Shown here piece by piece: positions 1 through 14,927 of a stretch of 64,000 nt of DNA (position 1 is its first letter; each line of letters begins with the position of its first letter). The translations under genes and the position numbers were made by a program. The stretch is from Phyto melanocephala. Lineage: Eukaryota > Arthropoda > Insecta > Diptera > Rhinophoridae. The notes beneath the pieces are model-generated. The model had not been told where the DNA came from, did not search any database, and was given only the letters and a program-made list of their open reading frames with translations. Where the stretch lies: NCBI GenBank assembly GCA_941918925.1, contig OW799233.1, forward strand, positions 44,010,275 to 44,074,274. The letters are read 5' to 3'.

Positions 1-143
1 ATAAATCTGATTGTAGAGTTTATTGTCCATTTTGTACTGATATAAGCAAGTCAAATAAATAAGACGATTTTAATATATACGTGTGTGGTGTTGATCGTAA
101 ACTTAAGTGTTATTATTATTAACCCAAAGTTAGGATCATAACA
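1..143 (+). repeat. 5' LTR, 3' portion only
   Basis: Direct repeat of 4675-4817 with a single mismatch. It ends in ATAACA at 143. The U3 start is upstream of the window, so the target-site duplication cannot be tested here. Confidence 0.93.
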
Positions 144-165
144 ATTGGCGACGAGGAAAATCGTT
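144..165 (+). promoter_or_regulatory. Probable tRNA primer-binding site
   Basis: TTGGCGACGAGG begins one base after the LTR end, where the minus-strand primer site of LTR retrotransposons lies. TGGCGAC is the expected type of complement to a tRNA 3' end; I do not assign the tRNA. The assignment rests on position and on the TGG start. Confidence 0.55.
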
Positions 166-207
166 TAATAAAAATAATAATAAAATAGAAATTACCAGAG
201 AAACAAA

Positions 208-3200
208 ATGTCAGCTTTGGATCAAGTGGTTGCTCAAATTCTTTCCCGGCAGCAGGAAGCCATGGAAAAACAACAGCAACTGATGGAAAGGCTGATAAAT
301 ATTTCTGAACAATCATCAGCTGCCACCACACCAACAGCAGCGGTAACAGCACCGGAAAATTTAATAAATATTTTGGCGAAAAATATACGTGAGTTTGATT
401 ATGAGCCGGAAGAAAATCAAATTTTCGATGCGTGGTTCCAACGATATGAAGAGGTTTTCCAGGTTGAAGCAAATCAACTCGACGATGCTGGAAAAGTAAG
501 GTTACTGTTACGGAAGGTTAGCACCGTGGTGTTTAATAGATATAAAGATTATCTTCTTCCAAAACAACCTCGTGACGTCACATTCCAGCAAACAGTGGAA
601 ATATTAAAAAAACTGTTTGGAAGGAAGGAAAGTCTTTTCAGTATTCGTGTGAAATGTATGGCGAATAGGAAAAAAGAAAATGAAGACATTATTAGCTATG
701 CCGCCAAAGTAAATCGTATGTGCGAAAACTTCTTAATAAACAAATGTACTGCCGATAATTTTAAATGCCTGATTTTTGTAAATGGACTTGAGTTACAAAA
801 AGATCAAGAGTACAAGGCAAGACTTTTAACACTGCTTGACTCTGAAACAGGAGAAAATACTTTGACTCTAGACAATTTGGTTGCTGAAATAGAACGTATC
901 AACAGCCTTAAACGTGACGTTTCTACAAATGAAAGCAGCAATCTAAAAGTCAATGCAGTCAAATATAGTAATAGTTATAACAACAACAAAAACATCAACG
1001 TTAAATATGACAAAATGCCAAGGCGACCTTGCTGGCAATGTGGAAGTATGCATTTTGTTCGGGACTGCAGTTACTCGACCCATAAATGTTCACAATGTGG
1101 TAAGGTCGGCCATAAAGAAGGATTTTGTTCCTGTTTTTCAGACAGCAAGCAAATTGTGCAAAAACATCAGCAGCAACAGCATAATGAAAATAAAAAAGGT
1201 AATTTCAAGAAAACGCGTAAAGCAATAAAAAGCGTATACACCACTTCATCATCGTCTAAAAACAGAAAATTTGTTTCATTACACATCAACAACGTAAACA
1301 TTATTCTTCAACATGATACGGGCTCTGACGTCACGATCATATCGAAGCAAAACTGGATCAAAATTGGTAAACCAACTTTAAGAACATCTCAGCACACGCC
1401 TCGAGATGCGTCAACAAATTCAATCAACATTATTGGTGAGTTTCAGTGTACAGTGGTTATCAGCAATCAAGCGCAGTCGTGCAACGTTTTGGTAACTTCA
1501 CTTCCCAATTTGAATCTTTTTGGTTCCGATCTTATGGAGCGTTTTAAATTGTGGGATAGACCTATAAATTCTTATACAACATGCAACAAAATTCAAGGCG
1601 AAAATTCAATCACAGAGTCTGAACTACAATCAATGTATCCAGAAGTTTTTAGGGACGAAATTGGACACTGCACAAGTTTTAAAGTTCACTTGCAACTTAA
1701 GCCACAGGCTGTACCAATTTTTCGCCCTAAAAGGCAGGTAGCGTATTCAGTAAAAGATCAGCTGGATGAAGAGTTAAATAGACTTGAACGTGAAGGTATT
1801 ATTACACCTCTTAATTTTTCTAAATGGGCAGCACCCATTGTGGTCGTAAAAAAGGCTTCAGGCGGTCTTCGTATATGTGGTGATTATTCCACTGGACTCA
1901 ATGAGCAATTAGAACCACATTCTTTTCCATTACCGTTACCGGATGAAATTTTTATTAATTTTAACAAATGTTCGTATTTTTCAATAATTGATTTAAACAA
2001 TGCATACATGCAGATTGAAGTTGATGATGATACGAAAAAGTTGCTTGTCATCAATACTCATCGTGGTTTGTTTACGTTTAACCGACTTGCCCCTGGTGTA
2101 AGGTCAGCACCTGGCGCTTTTCAACAATGCATTGAATCAGTTACTGCGGGTATAAATGGAGTGTTTCCGTACCTGGATGATGTCGTTGTGGCCACTCAAA
2201 CACGTGAAGAAAACGTTTATGCTGTAAAACAGGTATTTGATCGATTAAAACAACACAACATAACTGTTAATTTTGAAAAATGCAAATTTTTTAAAACATC
2301 GTGCACATATCTTGGATATCACGTTGACAGTAAAGGTATTTATCCTGATAAAAATAAAATTAAAAAAATTTTAGAGCTTCCATCTCCTAAAAATATTAAT
2401 GAATTAAGATCTTTTCTTGGAGCAATAAACTATTATGGAAAATTTATCTACGAAATGCGAAAGCTAAGAGATCCACTGGATAATTTACTTAAAAAAAACG
2501 TAACATGGAATTGGTCATCCGCATGTCAACGTAGTTTTGAACGTTTTAAACAACTGTTATCGTCTGATATGTTACTAACACATTTCGATCCAAAAATTCC
2601 TATAAAAGTAGCAGCTGACGCTTCTAATGTTGGTCTGGGTGCGTACATTTGTCACGTTTTTGCCGATGGTAGCGAAAAGGCTATTTACCACGCTTCAAGA
2701 TCCCTTACGCCTGCTGAAAGGAATTACTCGCAAATTGAAAAGGAAGGTCTAGCATTGGTTTTCGCTGTGGTTAAGTTTCATAAATACTTATTTGGACGAA
2801 GATTCACTCTCCAAACTGATCACAAGCCATTGCTTGCAATTTTTGGTAACAAAAAGGGAATACCTGCACATTCTGCTAATCGCCTTCAACGTTGGGCTCT
2901 CACACTGATGTCATATGATTTTAATTTGGAATACGTTTCAACACAGCAATTTGGGGCAGCTGATATTTTATCTCGTTTAATTGGTAACGTATCAAAACCA
3001 GATGAAGACACCGTCGTTGCGTATATTCAAGTAGAAGATGAAATAAAAATGGTGATTGAAGACATCACTAATGCTTTGCCACTAACTTTTAATATGGTTT
3101 GTGCTGCTACTAAAAAAGATGCAACACTTCAAGATCTTATAACCAGTTTACAAACTGGTAAGTGGCCGAATAATAAATCAGCTGACATGCAATGCTATTT

Positions 3201-4602
3201 TTCAAGGAAAGATAATTTGAGTATTGTGGACAATTCTGTTATGTTTGGTGATCGTCTTGTAATTCCAAGCTGTTTTAGGAAGCGTATTTTAAAAGAATTG
3301 CACAAAGGACATCAGGGTATCGAAAAAACAAAAGCACTTGCACGTAGTTACGTTTATTGGCCATACATGGATGATGAAATAAAACGGTATGTACAAAATT
3401 GTAACAAATGTTCATCCGTAGCAAAATCTTTGCCAAAAACTACACTTTACTCCTGGCCATTATCAGAACGTCCTATGGAAAGAATTCATATTGATATCGC
3501 TGGTCCTGTCGATAATTTTTATTATTTTGTAATAGTGGATTCGTTTTCTAAATGGCCTCAAATTTATCAAACTAAGTCGATTTCTTCGAATGTTATTGTT
3601 AATTGTTTACGTGATTTTACATCGTTATTTGGTAATCCAGAACTAATCGTTAGTGACAATGGGACACAATTTTCCAGTCAACAATTTTCAAAATTTTGCC
3701 AAGAAAATGGTATAATGCACAAATTCACAGCTCCTTACCATCCCCAATCAAATGGGCAGGCCGAGAGATTTGTGGATACGTTAAAACGGGCTTTGAAAAA
3801 ACTTGAAGGATCTGGTACATCAATTGAAAATTTACAAATTTTTTTTAAATGCTATCGGTCTTCACCAAATCGTACTATAGGTGATAAAACACCATCAGAA
3901 TTGTTCGTGGGGAGAAGATTGAGGATTAATCTTGACCTTCTTAAGAAACCATTAATGTCACAACTTCAACGAAATGAGAAAATGGAAGAACAATTTAATA
4001 AACGTAATGCAGCAAAAGAACGTAAGTTTGCTATTGGCCAGAAAGTTTATGCTAAGTTATATAAACTAAATAAGTCTGAATGGTTTCCGGGAATTATAAA
4101 AAGAATTCTTGGAAATGTTAATTACGAAGTAGAAATAGAAAACATTCCAGATTTTCGTGCTGTTAGATCTCATGCCAATCAGCTAAGATCTCGTTATACG
4201 GATTGTACAGTTCCTCCTCATGAAGTTCTGTTTGATTATTTCCATTTACCAACACAGACAACAGTATCAATTGAGAATGCACGAAGTGAAGATATAGAAG
4301 ATGTACCTATTTTACAAAATGATCAACCTAATCAAGTTACAACTATGATACACCCAAATCAATCTAACGATTTCAGTCAAATGTCTTCACCATCGAATTC
4401 TACAAATCTTGGTAATCAATCTACATCTCGCAATTGGTTATCAATCGTTCATGGGAGTATAACAGCTGATGAGATAACAACTTCTGCAGCTCAAGTTGAA
4501 CAGCCTGAACTTCGACGGTCTAATCGTAGGAAGCGTCCTCCAGTCTGGACTCCAGATTATCATCTTTTTAAATGGAAGAGAGATGTTGGCAACCCCAGAT
4601 AA
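208..4602 (+). CDS. Gag-Pol polyprotein of mag-like Ty3/gypsy retrotransposon
   Basis: One uninterrupted 1464-codon frame. The ATG at 208 sits in a good insect context (AACAAAATG) shortly after the LTR. Approximate residue order: Gag capsid-like region 1-260 with a Q-rich N terminus; two CCHC-type knuckles near 275-307 (CWQCG..., CSQCGKVGHKEGFC); aspartic protease DTG near 370; reverse transcriptase with YLDD near 655; RNase H with its Asp in ADASNVGLGAY near 805 and TDHKPLL; integrase HHCC zinc finger near 1030-1070, then D (HIDIAG, ~1095), D (SDNGTQF, ~1150) and E (NGQAERF, ~1185). The C-terminal tail after ~1300 is low in recognisable domains. The RT has RLAPGVRSAPGAF where most relatives have RLPFGV-type sequence. 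Gag and Pol lie in one frame, so no frameshift signal is needed. All catalytic residues I could check are present, so the copy may be active. Confidence 0.95.
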   Translation: MSALDQVVAQILSRQQEAMEKQQQLMERLINISEQSSAATTPTAAVTAPENLINILAKNIREFDYEPEENQIFDAWFQRYEEVFQVEANQLDDAGKVRLLLRKVSTVVFNRYKDYLLPKQPRDVTFQQTVEILKKLFGRKESLFSIRVKCMANRKKENEDIISYAAKVNRMCENFLINKCTADNFKCLIFVNGLELQKDQEYKARLLTLLDSETGENTLTLDNLVAEIERINSLKRDVSTNESSNLKVNAVKYSNSYNNNKNINVKYDKMPRRPCWQCGSMHFVRDCSYSTHKCSQCGKVGHKEGFCSCFSDSKQIVQKHQQQQHNENKKGNFKKTRKAIKSVYTTSSSSKNRKFVSLHINNVNIILQHDTGSDVTIISKQNWIKIGKPTLRTSQHTPRDASTNSINIIGEFQCTVVISNQAQSCNVLVTSLPNLNLFGSDLMERFKLWDRPINSYTTCNKIQGENSITESELQSMYPEVFRDEIGHCTSFKVHLQLKPQAVPIFRPKRQVAYSVKDQLDEELNRLEREGIITPLNFSKWAAPIVVVKKASGGLRICGDYSTGLNEQLEPHSFPLPLPDEIFINFNKCSYFSIIDLNNAYMQIEVDDDTKKLLVINTHRGLFTFNRLAPGVRSAPGAFQQCIESVTAGINGVFPYLDDVVVATQTREENVYAVKQVFDRLKQHNITVNFEKCKFFKTSCTYLGYHVDSKGIYPDKNKIKKILELPSPKNINELRSFLGAINYYGKFIYEMRKLRDPLDNLLKKNVTWNWSSACQRSFERFKQLLSSDMLLTHFDPKIPIKVAADASNVGLGAYICHVFADGSEKAIYHASRSLTPAERNYSQIEKEGLALVFAVVKFHKYLFGRRFTLQTDHKPLLAIFGNKKGIPAHSANRLQRWALTLMSYDFNLEYVSTQQFGAADILSRLIGNVSKPDEDTVVAYIQVEDEIKMVIEDITNALPLTFNMVCAATKKDATLQDLITSLQTGKWPNNKSADMQCYFSRKDNLSIVDNSVMFGDRLVIPSCFRKRILKELHKGHQGIEKTKALARSYVYWPYMDDEIKRYVQNCNKCSSVAKSLPKTTLYSWPLSERPMERIHIDIAGPVDNFYYFVIVDSFSKWPQIYQTKSISSNVIVNCLRDFTSLFGNPELIVSDNGTQFSSQQFSKFCQENGIMHKFTAPYHPQSNGQAERFVDTLKRALKKLEGSGTSIENLQIFFKCYRSSPNRTIGDKTPSELFVGRRLRINLDLLKKPLMSQLQRNEKMEEQFNKRNAAKERKFAIGQKVYAKLYKLNKSEWFPGIIKRILGNVNYEVEIENIPDFRAVRSHANQLRSRYTDCTVPPHEVLFDYFHLPTQTTVSIENARSEDIEDVPILQNDQPNQVTTMIHPNQSNDFSQMSSPSNSTNLGNQSTSRNWLSIVHGSITADEITTSAAQVEQPELRRSNRRKRPPVWTPDYHLFKWKRDVGNPR
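4571..4583 (+). promoter_or_regulatory. Polypurine tract of the LTR retrotransposon
   Basis: AATGGAAGAGAGA lies directly before the TGTTGG start of the 3' LTR and overlaps the last Pol codons. Position and purine content fit the plus-strand primer; the T is an interruption. Confidence 0.65.
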
Positions 4603-4817
4603 TTGGTTTACCTAAATAACAACTGTGTGTTTGTACTAAAATATATGTTTCTGATATACATAGTTTTTAATGTAATAAATCTGATTGTAGAGTTTATTGT
4701 CCATTTTGTACTGATATAAGCAAGTCAAATAAATAAGACGATTTTAATATATACGTGTGTGGTGTTGATCGTACACTTAAGTGTTATTATTATTAACCCA
4801 AAGTTAGGATCATAACA
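4584..4817 (+). repeat. 3' LTR (234 bp)
   Basis: Starts TGTTGGCAAC and ends GGATCATAACA. The Pol stop (4600-4602) lies inside it. AATAAA-type motifs occur within it (4674-4679 and near 4730). Confidence 0.9.
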
Positions 4818-5008
4818 GATATGACACACAAAAACTTTTCATTTTATAGTTTCATCGAACGAGAATTGATACCAAGGTCTAGATTTTACTAATTATTAAT
4901 AATCTGTTACGCATACATTTTTAATTTGTATGCACATAATGTTAATGAACTAAAAATATCCTGTACTGTTAACGCAGCAGTCAATGAGTGAGAGATATGT
5001 TAGGTTAC
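4818..5008. other. Non-coding; one arm of a palindromic repeat
   Basis: 4825-4890 (ACACACAAAAACTTTTCATT ... GAGAATTGATACC) matches the right arm of the palindrome at 49258-49395. The other arm is absent, as if the retrotransposon inserted into or beside this repeat. I see no gene in the rest. Confidence 0.6.
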
Positions 5009-5016
5009 CATGTAAC

Positions 5017-6015
5017 CAAGGTATATTTATTCATCAGGTACTCTTGTTTCGTCAGCTGATTATTATACCCTTCACCTGTGGTGCACAAGGGTATATATAG
5101 CTTTGTCATTCCGTTTGTAATTTCTACAATTTTCATTTCCGACCCCATAAAGTATATATTTTCTGAAAGCTTATGAATAGAGGAGTCGATTAAGCCCTGA
5201 CCGTCTGTCCGTCTATCCGTCTGTCTGTCTGTCCGTCTGCCCGTCTGTCCGTGTGTTGGTTGAAATCAACTTTTAGAAGCAACTATATGTTCCTCAGATC
5301 TGTATATGGTATCAATCTCTTGGAAATATCCAGGAATGAATCGCTATTGAAATTTAGCACAATCGCACCATAACTTTCTGAGATATGAGCAAAAAACCAC
5401 GACCACCTCGTTTTTTTTCACAATTACAACAACAACATACATATATACATACATGTAAAAAACATACCAAACAAAAAAAATTCAAAAAAAAAAAATATAT
5501 TAAAAATAAAAAAAAAATAATAAAAAAAACTAAAAAAAAAAAATTTTAAAAAAATTTAAAAAAAAAATTTTAAAAAATTTTTTAAAAATTTTTCTAACAA
5601 AATTTTAAAAAAAATTTAAAAAAAAATTAAAAAAAAATATAAAAAAAATAATAAAATATAAATAATATATTAAATAAAATAAAATAAAATTTTTTTGGCT
5701 CAGCTGGGATTCGATGCCACATTTATTCTAACGTGTACGTATGCACGTATTTTATATGGGATGAATGGTGATACAAACAATTGTTATTGCATGACTACAC
5801 GTTGTGAAGGGTATATAGGATTCGGCACGGCCGAATATAGCATTGTTACTTGTTTTTTTCTTCACTTATTTTAAGTTTCAGCTGTCAAATTCTATAGATA
5901 AAAAATAATTTTCTCTTCTCTCTCTTTAATTTCAAATGTCAAACTTCATATATAAAAAATATAAACAAAAAATTTTTCTCCGAACTGCAATTACCTGATG
6001 AACAAATATGCCTTG
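5017..6015. mobile_element. hAT-type MITE, family X (copy 1), split by a mini-me-like repeat
   Basis: Left end CAAGGTATATTTATTCATCA and right-end reverse complement CAAGGCATATTTGTTCATCA form ~24-bp terminal inverted repeats. They are flanked by a perfect 8-bp duplication, CATGTAAC, at 5009-5016 and 6016-6023. An 8-bp duplication with CAAGG termini is the hAT signature. Only ~210 bp are its own; the rest is the insertion at about 5062-5850. No transposase. Other copies lie at ~14928-15350 and 62652-63717. Confidence 0.85.
5062..5850 (+). mobile_element. mini-me-like dipteran interspersed repeat (copy 1)
   Basis: Starts TATACCCTTCACCTGTGG and contains the core TTCCGACCCCATAAAGTATA, then GTCY repeats (CCGTCTGTCCGTC at ~5205-5255). 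An A-rich tract of ~250 bp (5440-5690) follows, then CTCAGCTGGGATTCGATGCC, and it ends with the palindrome ATTCGGCACGGCCGAAT before TTACTTG. The core flanked by TA and GTCY runs is what was described for mini-me elements in Diptera (recalled). The uninterrupted family-X sequence elsewhere in the window shows the empty site. Confidence 0.75.
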
Positions 6016-6117
6016 CATGTAACTTAGGTAAATTTAAAAAACGGAGCTAACTTACGGAGCTAACTTCACACACATTATAGAATGATATGTGTATCCAAGG
6101 TCTATAAAACAAAGGCA

Positions 6118-6335
6118 GTCGTGTTCATTTATTTATATCTCAGAAAGTTATAAGGCGTTTGTGCTGGATTACAATTCATTCCCGGATGTTTGAAAAAGTT
6201 GAATCGACTCCTCTAGTCAAACCTTTAAAAAAAAAATGTAGGCTTTATGGGGTCGGAAATTAATATTGTAGAAATTACAAATGCAATGACAAAGCTGTAT
6301 ATACCCTATAGCATCACAGGTGAACGATAGAATAA
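6118..6335 (-). repeat. mini-me-like fragment
   Basis: In reverse orientation: ATATCTCAGAAAGTTATAAG, GAATCGACTCCTCTAG, GGGGTCGGAAAT and GTATATACCC all occur in order. It lacks the A-rich and terminal palindrome parts. It ends ~230 bp upstream of the ZAD gene start at 6569. Confidence 0.7.
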
Positions 6336-6568
6336 TGATAAAATAGCATAAATTCTGACGTTATTTTTAAATTAATTTTTATATTAAACAATTAAAGTGC
6401 TGTCAAGTTTCTTAACCAACACAACAATATGGCAATCTTATGGAAACTGTTCGAGTTTTTGACATTTTTATGTAAACAAAAGCCAAAACAACTAAAGGCA
6501 GTACGCAAACCAAAAGATAATTAAATATTTTCGAGTTATTAAAATTAATGCATTGAAACCAGACTAAA

Positions 6569-8375
6569 ATGTCAGCAAAAAATACAGTGAAATGTCGTCT
6601 GTGTTTGGTACAAACAGAAATGTCTAAAACTTATGAATTATTTAGGAACAATGATGGCGTTTCTTTTAAAACTGAAGCCGATGAAAATGATGAATTTAGC
6701 AATCTGAAACTGTACGAAAAAGTGGAATATTGCTGTGGCGTAAGGGTAAGTAATACCTCGGAAACCTTAACAAAATGTATTAATTTTTTGAATTTGATTT
6801 GTAGCTGCACAATAAACGCCAAATGCCTACTCACATTTGTGCCAAGTGTTTTAACACTGTACACATGTGGTTTAATTTCCGCCAAATGTGCTATAATTCT
6901 CAAGTGTTTTTGACCACACAGAGCCAAGAAGTCGTGGACATAGATCAAGAACTGGAAAACCTACAAACAATACGTACAAAGTTAAATAAAAAAGCACATG
7001 ATCTAATTGAGTCCGTGGACGAAGAGGTCAATGATGAGGCAAGAGTTTTTGTAGAAAATGATTCAGATAATGTTGACTATATGGATAGCCATTTCTATGT
7101 GGATGGAGATGATGAGCAAGATTCTGCTGCCGAAAATAGCGAGGAGAAAAAGTATGACACAGATATGGCCAATTTAAAATTGGAAAATGTGACTGATCTT
7201 TTTGATGATGATAATGGTGATCTTTTGGAAGCTTTAACGGCCGATGATTACGACGAAGCCTTTACTTATCTTAATGCTGAAGACGACGAGGAACTAGAGG
7301 AATTCATAGATCATTGCGCTACGAAAAATGTATCAATTAAACAGTTAAATGCTAGAGCTTTAACTAAACATAAACCGAAAACAATAAAACGTCAGCCAAG
7401 GTCTACGATAAAAGTGGAAAAGGAAGAAAAGAAAATAAAATTACCGAAACCGTCAACGTTTATGTGTAATATTTGCGGAAATGTTTATAGTAAAAAACCG
7501 TTATTTCAACATCATATGCGCATGCATTCCGACGTAAAACCTTATCAATGCGAGTAAGTTAATTTTGAAATTTATTATTCCATTTATAAAAGCTTAAACG
7601 GCCAAAATAATAACTAATATTCGTAAAAAACATTTTCAAATATATTAACAAAAATTCTTTCAATTATATTCATACATATTATATTGCTTCGCTGTAAAAA
7701 AATTAATTTTCTATTTATAGAAAATTTTCATAGATTATGTAAAAATATATATTTTCATATATTTTGTGATTTTTTTTTTATATATTTTTGATAAAGCCTT
7801 TTTAAATCTTTTCTTCTATTTAATATATTTATTTATCTAGACTTTGCGATAAGTCGTATCGCATTATGAGTGATTTAAGAAATCATATGTATCGTCATAC
7901 CGGCGAAAAACCCTTCAAATGTAAATACTGCGATCGTCACTTTATGGACCGAAGTTCAAGGCACAGACATGAAAGGTAAATCTAAAATATAATTTGTGAA
8001 AAAAGTACTGAAAAAAATTGTAATAATTTTATTTTATTTATTTAAATCATTTGTTATACACGAAAAAGAATCCACACAAACTCAAGGCCATACAAATGTA
8101 ATATATGTGCAAAGAGTTTCACTTATTCTGCTATATTAAAAAATCATTTGAAATTGCACTCAGGCGAAAAGGATTATGTGTAAGTTATAAAAAGGAAAAT
8201 TACACTTTTTTTAATTAATTTTAATTTTTATTTCAGCTGCTCAATTTGCAACAAATCTTTTACTTTGGCTCATCAATTGAAAGCTCATATGCTTACAATA
8301 TCGCATAAACAAAAAGAGGCCGCATATGAAGCATCCGGCTATAAGATCCTCTATGAGACTGCGGTCGATATTTAA
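6569..8375 (+). CDS. ZAD-C2H2 zinc-finger transcription factor, gene 1
   Basis: Five exons by eye: 6569-6745, 6805-7553, 7841-7975, 8069-8179, 8237-8375 (436 aa), with GT-AG introns in phases 0,2,2,2. The N-terminal ZAD (zinc-finger-associated, dimerising) domain has CRLC at residues 9-12 and CAKC at 71-74, and is split by the 59-bp first intron. Next comes an acidic D/E-rich linker, a basic K/R stretch, then five C2H2 fingers, the first ending exon 2 ([11 protein letters not shown]...HHMRMH) and the others one per following exon region ([43 protein letters not shown]). TGEKPF linkers are visible. This is a nuclear DNA-binding protein family that is large in insects. It resembles the Drosophila ouib/nom/ranshi-type cluster, but I cannot pick an orthologue. 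It runs convergent to gene 2, 235 bp away. Confidence 0.92.
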
Positions 8376-8610
8376 ATAATAAACAAATAACAAAAATACA
8401 AATATGACTTAATTTTTCTCTTTTTTTTTTTGAGTTTTTAAACTAAAGTAAAAGTTAATTATAGACTGTATATAAAACAAACAAAAAATAATAAAAATAA
8501 AATATAAAGATCTATCAGTTCAAACTTTAAAAAAAAAAAATAAATTATAAGTAAATTTTGCACGCATTTTATTAATTTAGTATCAAGTAAAATAAAATGA
8601 AAAACAAAAA

Positions 8611-10964
<2,354 letters not shown>

Positions 10965-10973
10965 TTTGCACAA

Positions 10974-12188
10974 TAGTTTGACGAGTATTTATGCGTATTA
11001 TAAATAAATTCCTCAAATTTTTAATCAAAAACCTAATTTCTTGGCATTGCAAATATTTATGTTGAAGAGGTAAAACAATGTTAAAGTTAACATAGCTGGT
11101 ATTGTTTTCTTATTAAATGTTGTTAGTGATGTCAATTTAGCTGTTATAAGTATATGTATATATATTTAAGAATTAACCTGTTTGTAATTTAATAACCAAA
11201 AAGTATACCCTTTGTATACAATTTAAAGTGAGTGTAAGGGTATATACATATATATAGGTTTGTCGAGCCGTGTGAAATTTGTACAATTTTCATTTCCGAC
11301 ACTATAAAGTATATATTTTTTAAGAACTTATGAAAAAGGGAGTCAATTAAGCATTGTCCGTCTGTGCATGTGTTAGTTGAAATCAACTTCTTGAAGCCCC
11401 CAGACATTTCCAAGACCCGTGTAAGGTACCAAAATATCAGAAATATTCAAGAGCAGATCGGTTTAGAAAAATCGCTCTATAAACAACTGAGATATGATGA
11501 AACAACCTAGACCACCAATACAAAAAAATTTCATTTTTAATTTATTTTATATTTTTTTTTTATATTTTTATATATATTATCTTTAAACTTACATACATAA
11601 CATCAATTTATAATTTTACAATGGGATGTTTTTAAGCGGATAAAGTCATTATAAAGATAATGAAACACTACACTTTGTGAAATGTATATAAGATTCGGCA
11701 TGGCCGAATATAACACTATAACTTTTTTTTCCTTTTTATACGATTTTTTTTTATTAGGTTCATTCCATGTTTCATAGGGATTTGTTGTTCACAAAACATT
11801 AGTTAGTTAGTTCAGAATTTTTTACAAATCAATTTAAATTTCTACCCTTCATAGAAAAAATTCGACCTTTTTACTGCAAAGTGCAGTAGTTTCTGAATTT
11901 ATCAATGTTATTTATGGCTAGAAAGCCTGCAGGTTGCTATAAAAGTTATAGCAGTAATTATATCGTTATTTAATTATTTATCCTTTGTCTTTGTTGATAT
12001 TTCATAATACTTTTACATTTCAGGTTTTATTACTATGCAATGTTGTTATTTTGGCCTTTATGTTACGAAATATATAAAAAAAAAATATGTAGATATTTAT
12101 TTGAAATTTTTCAAATTTTTATTAAACAAAAAATATACATATCTAACACAAATACATACATATGTAATACGTAATTTTTTAAACTTTT
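10974..12188. other. Spacer between ZAD genes 2 and 3
   Basis: Holds the promoter side of gene 2, one mini-me-like repeat (11203-11725) and AT-rich DNA. I see no other gene here; the short open frames are AT-rich chance frames. Confidence 0.7.
11203..11725 (+). repeat. mini-me-like repeat, shortened copy
   Basis: Begins GTATACCC, contains TTTCCGACACTATAAAGTAT and CGTCTGTGCATGTGTTAG, and ends ATTCGGCATGGCCGAAT before AACTTTT. The GTCY run and the A-rich core are much reduced compared with the copy at 5062-5850. Confidence 0.75.
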
Positions 12189-14146
<1,958 letters not shown>

Positions 14147-14149
14147 CCT

Positions 14150-14927
14150 GATTATAGTTTTTGAAGTAAATATTTAACAGGATACTAGTATTTTTACACA
14201 CAAAGCTTAATACTTCAAGTACAGATTAATTAAAATTGACACAAAAAATGTAAATAGTAAATAAACAAATAAAGTCAAAAGAGAATGTGAAACAGGGAAG
14301 GAAAATGGCTTTTATGATTTTGTACCAAGTATGAAAACAAAATGTACTTTTTAGGCCGTCATGGCCTAATAAAAACATAAACTTAACAAAAATGTTTATA
14401 AAAATTCGTTCGACGCCGTACTGATATTTATTGCTTCAAATTTTGTTTGTTCGTGTGTAAACATTTTCGCCAGAAGAGGTACTATTGAATTTGTTTCTTC
14501 AATAATAATTTTTTCTGGAGTAAATTTATCGAATCATTTTAGTACTTCATTATTAAAATCGACCTTACATGCTTACGAATCATAAGTAAAATAAAATGCA
14601 TATAACAACAACCAAGTTGATTTCATGTACCAGGTGGTGCCAAATTAACAGGTGATTTTTGTAAGAAGTTTGCAATAGTGTACTAGGCAGATTTTGTTGT
14701 TGCAGACTTGACACCACCTGGTACACGAATTTGCTTTGACAACAGCATTGCAATAAAAACAGAGAAGCTGGCAGAAAAAATAAAACACACACAAACAAAA
14801 TTAAAGAGAACATGGACAAATTTTTAAATTGTACCAAGTAGCTCGCGGTAGTACCACGGTACCAGCTAGGTCGAAAATGTACCATAAAAAGTACGTGATG
14901 TGAAATCAAGAAAATGTTAGAAACAGA
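14150..14927. other. Non-coding; small inverted repeat at 14626-14722
   Basis: Upstream region of ZAD gene 3. TACCAGGTGGTGCCAA (14627) and its near complement TTGACACCACCTGGTA (14707-14722) form a ~95-bp TIR structure, probably a tiny MITE. TAGGCCGTCATGGCCTA near 14352 is a short palindrome. No gene seen. Confidence 0.55.

Larger units (their letters stand above)
1..4817 (+). mobile_element. Ty3/gypsy (mag-like) LTR retrotransposon, 5' LTR truncated by window edge
   Basis: The order seen is partial 5' LTR (1-143), a possible primer-binding site just after it, one Gag-Pol frame (208-4602), a purine-rich tract ending at 4583 and a complete 3' LTR (4584-4817). The LTR begins TGTTGG and ends ATAACA, the usual TG...CA form. 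The visible 5' LTR matches 4675-4817 over 143 bp with one difference (A at 100, C at 4774), so the insertion looks recent. About 91 bp of the 5' LTR lie outside the window. There is no env-like frame. The domain order PR-RT-RH-INT places it in Ty3/gypsy; the fused Gag-Pol and K02A2.6-like RT style suggest the mag lineage (inference). It landed next to a palindromic repeat fragment at 4825-4890. Confidence 0.95.

Noticed and set aside
1..4817. Possible endogenous retrovirus with envelope gene
   Set aside because: No third frame or membrane protein between Pol and the 3' LTR; the Pol stop lies inside the LTR.
10965..10973. Extended start MCKMEIN for ZAD gene 2
   Set aside because: The upstream codon is TTG; the ATG at 10964 aligns with the start of gene 3.
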